The notes beneath the pieces were generated by a model that searched no databases, had not been told where the DNA came from, and was given only the letters and a program-made list of their open reading frames with translations. Source: a virus. From it: DNA of 37,735 bases. The position numbers and the translations under genes were made by a program. Each line of letters starts with the position of its first letter. The stretch's first letter is position 1. Below, piece after piece: positions 31,073 to 37,378 of the stretch. The stretch is taken from IMG/VR virus record IMGVR_UViG_3300020579_000002, positions 1 to 37,735 of that record, one strand, 5' to 3'.

Positions 31073-31334
31073 TTCGCCTCTGTTTCAGATTGTTTACGCA
31101 TACCAAATCCTCACTCGCCTGGTAACAGGGCATCTCGCCGGGGTTGTAGCAATCGAAAATTCCGTTGATGCGACCGCGCCCCTCCCCGCAGAACTGGACA
31201 TTCTCCGGCGCTCCCTCGTAGGGGACGAACTTGCGACGCCAGAATTTCACCGGGATCTCGAAATCGGTGAGCGTCTTCAGTTCGCATGTCTTGGCGTACT
31301 TGTCGCTGTGGTCAAGATGCTTGCACGGTTTCAT
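31059..31334 (-). CDS. Cys-rich early protein
   Basis: The 91-residue protein has six cysteines (for example C4, C17, C49, C62, C70, C79) and a P-C-K-H-L-D-H-S start, suggesting a small zinc-binding protein. The ribosome site is AGGTG in the GGTGTCAAATG box. There is no recognised family. It is in the middle of the early operon and overlaps the membrane peptide gene downstream. Confidence 0.6.
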   Translation of the reverse strand: MKPCKHLDHSDKYAKTCELKTLTDFEIPVKFWRRKFVPYEGAPENVQFCGEGRGRINGIFDCYNPGEMPCYQASEDLVCVNNLKQRRSERA

Positions 31335-31365
31335 TTGACACCTGCCCGGTCACTAGCGAAGCCGA

Positions 31366-31566
31366 TCATGCGAAATGCGTCCTGATCTCCCGCATCTGCG
31401 GGTGAAGCCATTGCGCATACGTGAGACGTCCGTGAACTAACAGCGCTGGATCTACCTTCTGGCAGAAATCCTCATATTGGTTGTACAGCGCCTCGTGGTA
31501 AATCTTGATCCGCAGACGCCGACTATGCTTGCCGTGGACCTTCACTCGACCATTCTTACTTGTCAT
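31366..31566 (-). CDS. Small basic early protein
   Basis: The 66-residue protein is basic (S-K-N-G-R-V-K-V-H-G-K-H-S-R-R-L-R-I-K) with a likely helix (Y-H-E-A-L-Y-N-Q-Y-E-D-F). An ATG at 31572 would add two residues, but the AGGA site spaces better with 31566. The start overlaps the end of the DpdA-like gene. Possibly nucleic-acid binding; no family is recognised. Confidence 0.55.
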   Translation of the reverse strand: MTSKNGRVKVHGKHSRRLRIKIYHEALYNQYEDFCQKVDPALLVHGRLTYAQWLHPQMREIRTHFA

Positions 31567-32275
31567 TTGCATTTCCTTTGATTTTCGAAGCGGAGTAGGC
31601 GTCGAACGGGGTATCGCTCGCTTGCCTCACGGAATCCTCACGGGTATCCGCGCCTACATAGTCGGCAGCGTTGTACTTGTACTCCATCATGTATTGCGGG
31701 TATTCGCCTTTAATCTGCGCGAGCACATCTTCGAGCATGTGGTCGTAACGGCTGATCCCGCTCCCGTCAATTGAGTCAGCAATACCGACCCAGTTGCGCA
31801 CACGTTTGGCCGTGTTCACGCGCCCGACGTGCACCCACTTGCCGAGCATCTTCGCCGTCTTGGCAGCCCGGATCGCAATGGGGCATATCTTGAAGGCGTC
31901 ACTTCCTCCGATGAACACGGCCGCCAGGTCGTCCCAGGGAATGGTCGCGTGTTCAATGCCGTCCTGAAGCACCAGGGCGCGCGGTATGCCGTTCGTGAAC
32001 GACCTGAAGTAGGTGAATAGCTCAACGGTGCGCTGCGCGTCTCCGACGATATCCGGCAGGCATGCGAACACTGGAGCGTCTTCCTCGGCCTGCTCAAGTA
32101 GCCGGTTCCATGCTGGACGGTCGAAGCTCTTGAAGCAGCCGTTGTCCAAGCCGTAGGGAATGCCAGGCGCCCGCGCGTAGTTCGTCAGCGGTGTGCGCAG
32201 CTGCCAGAAATCCTCGCCGTACCGCTCTCGGTACTCCATGATTTTGGCGGGCGAGCAATCAAGCATGATTTTCAT
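31556..32275 (-). CDS. DpdA/TGT-like TIM-barrel protein (putative deazapurine-DNA base exchange)
   Basis: The 239-residue protein has the motif order of a compact tRNA-guanine transglycosylase-like barrel: Y-G-L-D-N-G-C-F (41-48), L-P-D-I-V-G-D (73-79), L-V-L-Q-D-G (101-106), V-F-I-G-G-S-D (120-126), K-W-V-H-V-G-R-V-N (146-154) and A-D-S-I-D-G-S (166-172). D44 and D167 or D170 are in places equivalent to the two catalytic Asp residues of TGT. Phage DpdA proteins swap guanine in DNA for preQ0 or a related 7-deazaguanine to escape restriction. No FolE/QueD/QueE/QueC genes are present here, so precursor would come from the host. Family assignment is by pattern. Confidence 0.6.
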   Translation of the reverse strand: MKIMLDCSPAKIMEYRERYGEDFWQLRTPLTNYARAPGIPYGLDNGCFKSFDRPAWNRLLEQAEEDAPVFACLPDIVGDAQRTVELFTYFRSFTNGIPRALVLQDGIEHATIPWDDLAAVFIGGSDAFKICPIAIRAAKTAKMLGKWVHVGRVNTAKRVRNWVGIADSIDGSGISRYDHMLEDVLAQIKGEYPQYMMEYKYNAADYVGADTREDSVRQASDTPFDAYSASKIKGNANDK

Positions 32276-32744
32276 ATAACCGTCCGCACTTCACACAAGG
32301 CTCGCCGCCGTCTCCAGTGAACGGGTGCTTTCCTGCCGTTTCCGCAGCAGTTCTCTCAAGCCGACCCTGCACGGCGCCGCAAAGATCGCAACTGCAGTTG
32401 GGGCAATACCAGTTCTCCGGAGGCGATTGCGCTGGCGTTTCAGATGCACTTGCAGGTATCAGCGCGTACGCTTCCTCGCAGATCCCTGTCAATGCGTAGT
32501 CGCGCAACTCATCGCTGTCATAGTCTGTGCCATTCCAAACCAGGAACTTGGTCAGCGCCGCCTCGAGCTGCGCGATGCGTTCTCCAAACTGTTTTGCTGC
32601 CTTATCGACGCTGTATAGTTCGTCCTTCACGCCTTGCAGTTCGGTGGCGAGGGCGTCGTAGTCAGAGGCGAGAACGAATGTAGCTTTTTCCCTGTCGCGT
32701 GGATAAAGAAGATCTCCGTGCTCATCGAACTCTTTGACGCTCAT
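32259..32744 (-). CDS. Coiled-coil protein with C-terminal zinc motif
   Basis: A 161-residue protein. Residues 1-90 are charged, with a coiled coil (L-A-T-E-L-Q-G-V-K-D-E-L-Y-S-V-D-K-A-A-K). The C-terminal third has two Cys clusters: C-P-N-C-S-C-D-L-C (about 112-120) and C-V-K-C-G-R-L-Y-E-N-H near the end, likely zinc knuckles. The start at 32744 shares ATGA with the ASCH gene. A longer upstream start exists but is within that gene. Possible nucleic-acid or protein adaptor. Confidence 0.6.
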   Translation of the reverse strand: MSVKEFDEHGDLLYPRDREKATFVLASDYDALATELQGVKDELYSVDKAAKQFGERIAQLEAALTKFLVWNGTDYDSDELRDYALTGICEEAYALIPASASETPAQSPPENWYCPNCSCDLCGAVQGRLERTAAETAGKHPFTGDGGEPCVKCGRLYENHA

Positions 32745-33157
32745 TTGGATACCTCGTTTTGCGTAGGAGAGCGTGTGCTCCAACGCACGCAGAATCCCTC
32801 GAACCATCCCATGCCGGGGTAGGTCTTTTTGAACCAGCGCAGCATGTCCTGCGAGTCTTCAAAGCCGTCCAGTCTGGCAAACGCGTTGCCTTCCCCGATG
32901 TTGAGGCGGACCCCATTGCTGATGATCCGGCGCGTCGCCATCTCCACCATGTCGATATTCAGCGGGAAGCAGTCCACTACCGACGCCTCACGAAGAAGTC
33001 TTGCCTTGCGCGTCCGTAGGCCCGTATAGAGTTTCACGATATCGCCCTGGTGCGGCTGTCGGCCGTCTTTGCGGCGATGGCGGATAGTCTGCAGCTTCGT
33101 CCCGCTCTCGACGGCCGTAACGAACTGAGCCTTGAAATTGAATAGAAATGTGCTCAT
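32741..33157 (-). CDS. ASCH/PUA-like domain protein
   Basis: The 138-residue protein matches ASCH-type folds in its first 70 residues: F-N-F-K-A-Q-F-V-T-A-V-E-S-G-T-K, Q-T-I-R-H-R-R-K, and G-D-I-V-K-L-Y-T-G-L-R-T. ASCH domains resemble PUA domains and bind RNA or modified nucleotides; some have nuclease or amidohydrolase activity. The C terminus (M-L-R-W-F-K-K-T-Y-P-G-M-G-W-F-E-G) fits the usual family end. It lies one gene from the DpdA-like protein. The ATG is preceded by AGGTGTC. Confidence 0.75.
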   Translation of the reverse strand: MSTFLFNFKAQFVTAVESGTKLQTIRHRRKDGRQPHQGDIVKLYTGLRTRKARLLREASVVDCFPLNIDMVEMATRRIISNGVRLNIGEGNAFARLDGFEDSQDMLRWFKKTYPGMGWFEGFCVRWSTRSPTQNEVSK

Positions 33158-33360
33158 CCGACACCTAACTTTTGCGCAGTGAAGTCTCTGATGGCATGGA
33201 AAATCGCATCGGTTAGCGGACCTTCGGTATAGCCGCCCAACGCGATCTCTTTATCCGGCGATACTCGGTGCTTGAACTCAATGCGAGTTGCTGTCATACC
33301 GGAACCGCTGGAACCGTTCTCGAATATCCGGCGTGCGATGAATTTGGCTAACTCGTTCAC
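33154..33360 (-). CDS. Small early protein, unknown
   Basis: The 68-residue product starts with GTG in a GTGA overlap. It contains an N-terminal helix (E-L-A-K-F-I-A-R-R-I-F-E-N-G) and a G-G-Y-T-E-G turn, then a C-terminal helix (D-A-I-F-H-A-I-R-D-F). A compact alpha/beta domain is likely; no motif links it to a function. Confidence 0.55.
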   Translation of the reverse strand: MNELAKFIARRIFENGSSGSGMTATRIEFKHRVSPDKEIALGGYTEGPLTDAIFHAIRDFTAQKLGVG

Positions 33361-33572
33361 TTCGGTTCCTTTGCAGACTGTGTCAGGTCAACCAACCGAT
33401 CATGGCTGTTGAGTGCCAGTACGATATCGACTCGCAATTTGTGCTTTTGCTCATCGCTGAACTCGAACCAAGCGGGGCTATGGAGCACCAATATCGGAAT
33501 GCCGTCACGCTCGAGGACATATCCCGCCCCCATCGTGTACGAGCCGCGCGTCATCAATTTACCTATGCTCAT
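33357..33572 (-). CDS. Small early protein, unknown
   Basis: The 71-residue product has a beta-rich centre (Y-V-L-E-R-D-G-I-P-I-L-V-L-H-S) and a helical end (K-L-R-V-D-I-V-L-A-L-N-S-H). It follows the 108-residue gene after 15 bases with a GGGA site. It overlaps the next gene by four bases. No family recognised. Confidence 0.55.
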   Translation of the reverse strand: MSIGKLMTRGSYTMGAGYVLERDGIPILVLHSPAWFEFSDEQKHKLRVDIVLALNSHDRLVDLTQSAKEPK

Positions 33573-33587
33573 ATGATTTTCCCTTAC

Positions 33588-33914
33588 CTAAGCCTTGCGC
33601 CTAGAAGCCTCTAGGCTTCTCCACACTTCCACGACCAATTCCGCGCGCTGGCGCTTGGCCCTCAGTGCCTCGAATTCCACCGTAGCGCGGATCAGTTCGT
33701 CATCGGCCGCAGTGACTTCCGTATGGATCTCCGCCGCCGCCTTACGCGCCTCCACCGAGCCCTCGCCGGTCACAAACACGCGTGCTCGAGCACGCTTCGA
33801 CAGGATCTCACCGCGCAGCATATCGGCCTTGGCAAGCGCGTAGGAGTCATCCGTTTCGGCGAGAAATGAAAGTGCGTTACCCATACGCTCCTCGTCAATG
33901 ACCTGGCCAGTCAT
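33588..33914 (-). CDS. ERF-partner helical protein, conserved in phage recombination modules
   Basis: The 108-residue protein begins M-T-G-Q-V-I-D-E-E-R-M-G-N-A-L-S-F-L-A-E-T-D and has A-K-A-D-M-L-R-G-E, then a long helix pair rich in Glu/Arg/Ala. Comparable small helical proteins commonly follow ERF or RecT genes and may help load or regulate the annealing protein. It shares TGATG with the ERF gene, so the two should be made in fixed ratio. Biochemical role unknown. Confidence 0.65.
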   Translation of the reverse strand: MTGQVIDEERMGNALSFLAETDDSYALAKADMLRGEILSKRARARVFVTGEGSVEARKAAAEIHTEVTAADDELIRATVEFEALRAKRQRAELVVEVWRSLEASRRKA

Positions 33915-34672
33915 CAGAACTTACGCCCTGCGTTGGTGACCGCACGATCGGCTTTCTCCGCCGCCCGTGCTTTCGAGATGAGTGCTTTCCACACGTTGCG
34001 TTTGCTGGCGGACAACTGCTCGCCGACCGCAACATATAAATCTTCATCCACGTTGAGCACCCGATCGTGATAATCCAAGGCAGCCAACGATTTCTTAAAT
34101 TCCTCATGATCTCCGTCGGCGGCGGGTTTATCGATGATAGACAGCATTTCCATGGCCACTTGCCGCGCTCGATCGGTTGGCACATTCTTCCCAAGATCGC
34201 CTTTGGCATCGCTGCGCGGCGCGGGCTCCGGGCTTTCCGAATCCGCATCGGGATTGCCTTCGGTCGGGATGCAGAACACCTGCATGCAGGCATATTTGAA
34301 CGCTGCGGACATCGCTTTATTGGTTGCCTTGTCTCCCGAATCCATGGCTTCTCCGGACACGGCGACGGTGTGCTTGCTGCCATCTTCAGCACAGACGAGA
34401 TCGTACTCGACATCAAGCACGACATAGAAGAGAACACCCCCGCTCTTGCTCGCCCGTTCGGTGACCTCGCGTTTGGTGACCCGCGGAAGCACACATAGGC
34501 CAGCGGCCGAGAGAAATCCCGACAACGCGTTATAGACATCGTCAATGCCGCGGAACTGATAGCCCTGCTGGGTGTTCTTGCGGTCTTTGCTGATACCGGT
34601 ACGGCCGATATCGCCCATCACCTTACTGATGGCCGCATAGACTTTAGGCGCCGGATTAACGGGTGCGTTCAT
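33914..34672 (-). CDS. erf: ERF-family single-strand annealing protein
   Basis: The 252-residue recombinase anneals complementary single strands and can circularise or concatenate phage DNA, as in P22. The ERF signature is clear: Y-Q-F-R-G-I-D-D-V-Y-N-A-L (38-50), V-L-F-Y-V-V-L-D-V-E-Y (80-90) and G-E-A-M-D-S-G-D-K-A-T-N-K-A-M-S-A-A-F-K (107-126), then the usual C-M-Q-V-F-C-I-P-T. The linker and basic helical C terminus follow. The ATG at 34672 has AGGGAG eight bases upstream; a longer frame upstream is only read-through. It is the one clear replication-related gene, and may act with a host exonuclease or the DUF2800-like protein. Confidence 0.93.
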   Translation of the reverse strand: MNAPVNPAPKVYAAISKVMGDIGRTGISKDRKNTQQGYQFRGIDDVYNALSGFLSAAGLCVLPRVTKREVTERASKSGGVLFYVVLDVEYDLVCAEDGSKHTVAVSGEAMDSGDKATNKAMSAAFKYACMQVFCIPTEGNPDADSESPEPAPRSDAKGDLGKNVPTDRARQVAMEMLSIIDKPAADGDHEEFKKSLAALDYHDRVLNVDEDLYVAVGEQLSASKRNVWKALISKARAAEKADRAVTNAGRKF

Positions 34673-34805
34673 CAATGATCTCCCTGACCTTTCGGCTCTC
34701 GAACCATTGAGGATACTGTTCTCGGGTTTCCTCTTGGAATTGTCGGGCCAACTGTTCATGATGTGCCCAAGCCTCCTCCAAGGCATCTTGCTCGGCCTCA
34801 TCCAT
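34656..34805 (-). CDS. 49-residue acidic helical protein
   Basis: This short frame, overlapping both neighbours (8 bases with the gene before, 17 with ERF), encodes a Glu/Gln-rich helix (D-A-L-E-E-A-W-A-H-H-E-Q-L-A-R-Q-F-Q-E-E), suggestive of a coiled coil. It restores continuous coding between the 77-residue gene and ERF. Function unknown. Confidence 0.5.
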   Translation of the reverse strand: MDEAEQDALEEAWAHHEQLARQFQEETREQYPQWFESRKVREIIDERTR

Positions 34806-35031
34806 TGGATTTCCCCCTCATCGTCGCCATTCCCCGATCGTACGCAGCCATCAGGGCATCGCCCATCGTGGAACCTCCGACAATGCGTCCTTCCGCCAAA
34901 CCCAGGTCGTAGGCCATATTGAGGGCTTTGACGCAATCGACTGGAGTCGTGCGCGGATCGCTCACGAAGTCGCGCAACTCGCGCATCAAGCCCTCCGAAG
35001 TCAAGGGGCGTTTCAAGGGGTCATTCATCAT
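34798..35031 (-). CDS. 77-residue early protein, unknown
   Basis: The product has helical segments (L-M-R-E-L-R-D-F-V-S-D; V-K-A-L-N-M-A-Y-D-L-G-L-A-E-G) with an E-G-R-I-V-G-G-S turn. GGAG lies five bases upstream of the first of two adjacent ATG codons. It resembles small phage early proteins in size and composition, but no family is recognised. Confidence 0.6.
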   Translation of the reverse strand: MMNDPLKRPLTSEGLMRELRDFVSDPRTTPVDCVKALNMAYDLGLAEGRIVGGSTMGDALMAAYDRGMATMRGKSNG

Positions 35032-35149
35032 CGTTCTCCAGGGTGAACAGTGGGGTGACGTTATGGGCGCGCAAGTTCTGATTCGAGATCCGAAGCGCTG
35101 CCTTACGCTTGCGCTCCGCGTAAAACCCCAGACACCAGTAGAGACTCAT
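35021..35149 (-). CDS. 42-residue basic early peptide
   Basis: The frame begins in an ATGA overlap with the upstream stop and ends inside the next gene's start. It encodes M-S-L-Y-W-C-L-G-F-Y-A-E-R-K-R-K, then a polar region ending in E-N-D-D-E. The overlaps at both ends support translation. Function unknown. Confidence 0.45.
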   Translation of the reverse strand: MSLYWCLGFYAERKRKAALRISNQNLRAHNVTPLFTLENDDE

Positions 35150-35352
35150 GAATCAATCCTCACGATGCGTTGATAGGGGGAGCCGAAGAGCGTGCCCGAA
35201 ATCGAGAATTCCTGGTGACCTAAGCGCGTGACCGAAAGCCCGATATTTCGCATGGCCCGTAGGATATGCGCGAGTTCGATGCGCGCCTCGCTCAAGCCAT
35301 AGATGCGCTGACGGATGATCGAACCGCTCGGGAAGAGGTGGACAATGGTCAT
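35146..35352 (-). CDS. 68-residue early protein, unknown
   Basis: The product is a compact alpha/beta protein by pattern: T-I-V-H-L-F-P-S-G, then a helix (E-A-R-I-E-L-A-H-I-L-R-A-M-R) and a beta pair (L-G-H-Q-E-F-S-I-S-G-T-L). It is coupled to both neighbours by four-base overlaps. No family is recognised. Confidence 0.55.
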   Translation of the reverse strand: MTIVHLFPSGSIIRQRIYGLSEARIELAHILRAMRNIGLSVTRLGHQEFSISGTLFGSPYQRIVRIDS

Positions 35353-35540
35353 AGCCGCCCCGCATCGCGCAGTTCCTGATAGTACTCCTCGTCGATCGGC
35401 ATGACGGTGTACTTGGACACGTGCTTCAAGTACTCGTGTTCGCGCGTGGCCTGAGCCATGCAGGCAGGGCAGAAGCGTCCCTCATCGCCACAGATCGCTC
35501 CATGCTCGTTATCCTCGAGCGGCAGCAGGCAACCGCTCAT
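35349..35540 (-). CDS. 63-residue protein with Cys/His motif
   Basis: The product has H-G-A-I-C-G-D-E-G-R-F-C-P-A-C (13-27), a likely zinc-binding knuckle (H13, C17, C24, C27), then a helix (E-H-E-Y-L-K-H-V-S-K-Y) and a tail. Small proteins with a C-G-D-E-G-x-F-C-P-x-C pattern occur in other phage early regions. The start at 35540 is in an ATGA overlap; longer in-frame starts overlap the membrane peptide and are unlikely. Confidence 0.6.
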   Translation of the reverse strand: MSGCLLPLEDNEHGAICGDEGRFCPACMAQATREHEYLKHVSKYTVMPIDEEYYQELRDAGRL

Positions 35541-35650
35541 GAGGCCACCAGCACAAGGTAAATGACCGCAGCACCCAAGAGCACGGCGTAGGCGATCGAT
35601 TCGACATCGATGCGCGGGATGTGGACTTGAGCGATGTTGAGGTGTCGCAT
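35537..35650 (-). CDS. 37-residue membrane peptide, first gene of the early operon
   Basis: The ATG at 35650 has GGAG five bases upstream, and the stop shares ATGA with the next gene. The peptide has an amphipathic start (M-R-H-L-N-I-A-Q-V-H-I-P-R-I-D) and a hydrophobic helix (S-I-A-Y-A-V-L-L-G-A-A-V-I-Y-L-V-L-V). As the first product of early transcription it could act at the inner membrane soon after DNA entry; the actual role is unknown. Confidence 0.55.
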   Translation of the reverse strand: MRHLNIAQVHIPRIDVESIAYAVLLGAAVIYLVLVAS

Positions 35651-35673
35651 GAGATCTCCGTTTCAGTGGGGCT

Positions 35674-35702
35674 AGATTAATCCGCTGAATTGCGTATGTC
35701 AA
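35674..35702 (-). promoter_or_regulatory. Early leftward promoter
   Basis: On the minus strand TTGACA (35702-35697) is a perfect -35, followed after 17 bases by TAATCT (35679-35674) as a -10 (3 of 6). The predicted start, near 35667, is 17 bases before the first gene's ATG at 35650. One operator-like site (35679-35697) fills the spacer exactly, so a bound repressor would block polymerase. Confidence 0.55.
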
Positions 35703-35726
35703 CACCTAATCCGCTTTACCGCGTAT
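35679..35726. promoter_or_regulatory. Two operator-like sites between divergent transcription units
   Basis: TAATCCGCT-N5-GCGTAT occurs twice in direct orientation (core at 35679-35697 and 35708-35726), with centres 29 bases apart. Each contains an imperfect inverted repeat, ATCCGC-N6-GCGTAT, five of six positions being symmetrical: the form expected of a dimeric HTH repressor's site. The first covers the early promoter spacer; the second lies upstream of the HTH gene at 35752, which may bind them. Not seen elsewhere in the window. Confidence 0.6.
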
Positions 35727-35751
35727 CTATTTCGTGATAGGGTTCTCGAAC

Positions 35752-35949
35752 ATGAGCACACCTATTGATGAACTGCAGCGATTGCTGCAAAGCGATACGC
35801 AATCCAACGTAGCGGAACAGCTTGGGATCAGCGCTCAGTATCTCTCGGACGTATTGCATAAACGCAGGGCGCCCGGCAAGAAGATTCTCGCGGCGCTTGG
35901 GCTCAAGCGATCCGTGGTCTACGAAAAGGTCAATGGCAAGCGCAAATGA
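35752..35949 (+). CDS. Small XRE-type HTH regulator (Cro-like)
   Basis: The 65-residue protein is a single helix-turn-helix domain: S-N-V-A-E-Q-L-G-I-S-A-Q-Y-L-S-D-V-L-H-K (about 23-42), with a G-K-K-I-L-A-A-L-G-L stabilising helix after it. It is short, as are Cro-like repressors, and lacks a dimerisation domain. The ATG at 35752 is preferred to upstream starts because it follows AGGG after nine bases. Two operator-like sites lie just upstream between it and the divergent early promoter, so it probably controls that promoter and its own. It overlaps the next gene by four bases. Confidence 0.8.
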   Translation: MSTPIDELQRLLQSDTQSNVAEQLGISAQYLSDVLHKRRAPGKKILAALGLKRSVVYEKVNGKRK

Positions 35950-36185
35950 GCGACCCACGGACGGAAGCGGGGTATCACCCGAAGAGCCATTTGGGGCCAC
36001 GGGCGAAGGCCGATCGGCATTCCTGGCGCTTGGTGTACCGCGAGTTTAGGATTGAGAAGCACATCTGCCGGCGATGTGCGCTCACGCGGATCAAAGAGGG
36101 ATCAGGCAATCGCTTTCCGGTTCACAAGTACAAGAGCGCGGCGGGGATCGAGAGTCGCGGCAAAGCGCCGCCCTGCTCCCCATGA
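35946..36185 (+). CDS. 79-residue basic protein, unknown
   Basis: The basic product contains I-C-R-R-C-A-L-T-R and many Arg, Lys and His residues (H-P-K-S-H-L-G-P-R-A-K-A-D-R-H-S). A C-x-x-C pair near residue 42 and a Cys at the end may bind metal, weakly. It is coupled to the HTH gene before and the next gene after by ATGA overlaps. Perhaps nucleic-acid binding. Confidence 0.6.
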   Translation: MSDPRTEAGYHPKSHLGPRAKADRHSWRLVYREFRIEKHICRRCALTRIKEGSGNRFPVHKYKSAAGIESRGKAPPCSP

Positions 36186-36364
36186 TTTGGCGCAAACCGG
36201 TCGATGGAATCCACGAGAGTGGCTATTTTCGCATCTACCGCATGATCAAATATTACGAAGTCTGGTTTTCGCATCAGCGATCCTTTGCCTTGCTCGGCAA
36301 GACCGAGACCTTACGAGGAGCGAAGGCGATCGCGATGGAATGGGCGCGGGAGCATGCGCTGTGA
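36182..36364 (+). CDS. 60-residue uncharacterised protein
   Basis: The product has an aromatic beta segment (Y-F-R-I-Y-R-M-I-K-Y-Y-E-V-W-F-S) and a C-terminal helix (A-K-A-I-A-M-E-W-A-R-E-H), a pattern of short beta-alpha phage proteins sometimes found before DUF1064 genes. The ATG at 36182 is in an overlap with the preceding stop; a longer frame upstream is read-through. Confidence 0.55.
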   Translation: MIWRKPVDGIHESGYFRIYRMIKYYEVWFSHQRSFALLGKTETLRGAKAIAMEWAREHAL

Positions 36365-36366
36365 GG

Positions 36367-36705
36367 ATGAGCACGGAAGAGTACCGCAAGCTTGCGCAGA
36401 AGCCGCGCAAGTACCGCAACATCCCGACGATCCTTGATGGACAGCGGTTTGACTCCAAGCTCGAGGCCAAGCGCTATACGCAGCTGCGGGCGCTCGAGGG
36501 CTCGGGGGCTGTGTCCTGGTTCATTCGCCAAGCGCCCTTTCGATTACCGGGCGGTGTCATCTACCGGGCGGATTTCCTGGTGGTGTGGCAATACCAGCGG
36601 GTGACTGTGGAGGACTGCAAGGGGGTTATGACGCCGGTCTCAGCGCTGAAGATCAAGCAAGTGGAGGAGATTTACCACTTGAAGGTGGAGTTGATCCGCG
36701 CTTGA
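36367..36705 (+). CDS. DUF1064 phage nuclease (PD-(D/E)XK-like)
   Basis: The 112-residue protein matches DUF1064: K-Y-R-N-I-P-T-I-L-D-G-Q-R-F-D-S-K-L-E-A-K-R-Y near the start, then Q-A-P-F-R-L-P-G-G-V-I-Y-R-A-D-F-L-V-V and V-E-D-C-K-G-V-M-T. The E (in S-K-L-E-A-K), D (A-D-F) and E-D-C-K (E-x-K) residues form a complete restriction-endonuclease-like site, so it may cleave or resolve branched DNA in recombination. A GTG two codons upstream is an alternative start. The 3' end overlaps the convergent DUF2800-like gene by 53 bases. Confidence 0.85.
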   Translation: MSTEEYRKLAQKPRKYRNIPTILDGQRFDSKLEAKRYTQLRALEGSGAVSWFIRQAPFRLPGGVIYRADFLVVWQYQRVTVEDCKGVMTPVSALKIKQVEEIYHLKVELIRA

Positions 36706-37378
36706 GTTTGCGGCGCTTTCTCTTTTTGATCTTCGGGAGTTTCGGATTTTTGCCCTTCAAGAGCGCCCGATGCGCCTTGATCTGGCGCACCCAGTGCTCG
36801 ATGAGCGGCAATTTGGCGTAGACCCTCTCCAGGTACGCCGGGAGTTCCTCGGGGCTCTCCACGCGGCTTCTCGCCTCGATAATCGTGGGTTCGTGCTCAT
36901 CGACGGGTTGCAGTTCGCCGAAGACTTCCTCGTGAATGTCCCGTTCAAGCGCGGGGCACCGATACGCACACGGGCAGGTGCGGCAGTAGGGTCCGGGGGT
37001 CAACTGCGAGAGGGCGGCCACATTATTGCGTAATTCGAGCGCGAGGGCGGCCTGAGTACGGACGGTTTCCCACAGTTGCGAGAGTTCTTCCACCGTTCCC
37101 ACGTTGGTATCCGTGAATTCGGTCAACAACTCGTACTTGTGCAGTGCGGCGAGTGCAACAATCCGATCCTCGGGCGTGACCTTGAGCGTCGATGCCTCGA
37201 TATACACTTGCGCCCAGAAGAGGGCACCCTTCTCGCCGGTGATGGGACTTAAATCCAAACGTTCGGCGGCGACATCAGGAACGACATCGGGCGTTTGCGG
37301 CTCGTTCTCAATGAGCGCGGAGGAACCCGCACACGCACTCCAGCGGGGGTAGTCCAGGGGTTCGAGGAAGAGCCTCAC
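36653..37378 (-). CDS. DUF2800-like protein lacking an obvious nuclease core
   Basis: The 241-residue protein keeps two ends of the DUF2800/Cas4-like family: a W-S-A-C-A-G-S N-terminal motif (13-19; family usually R-W-x-x-C-P-G-S) and a Cys-rich G-P-Y-C-R-T-C-P-C-A-Y-R-C-P-A-L (129-144; C132, C135, C137, C141) like an iron-sulphur or zinc site. Full members are about 370 residues with a PD-(D/E)XK core between; here that part seems shortened, with no clear D...E-x-K. The tail is very basic (about 208-228). It starts with GTG overlapping the upstream stop and overlaps DUF1064 antisense at its 3' end. Confidence 0.6.
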   Translation of the reverse strand: MRLFLEPLDYPRWSACAGSSALIENEPQTPDVVPDVAAERLDLSPITGEKGALFWAQVYIEASTLKVTPEDRIVALAALHKYELLTEFTDTNVGTVEELSQLWETVRTQAALALELRNNVAALSQLTPGPYCRTCPCAYRCPALERDIHEEVFGELQPVDEHEPTIIEARSRVESPEELPAYLERVYAKLPLIEHWVRQIKAHRALLKGKNPKLPKIKKRKRRKLKRGSTPPSSGKSPPLA

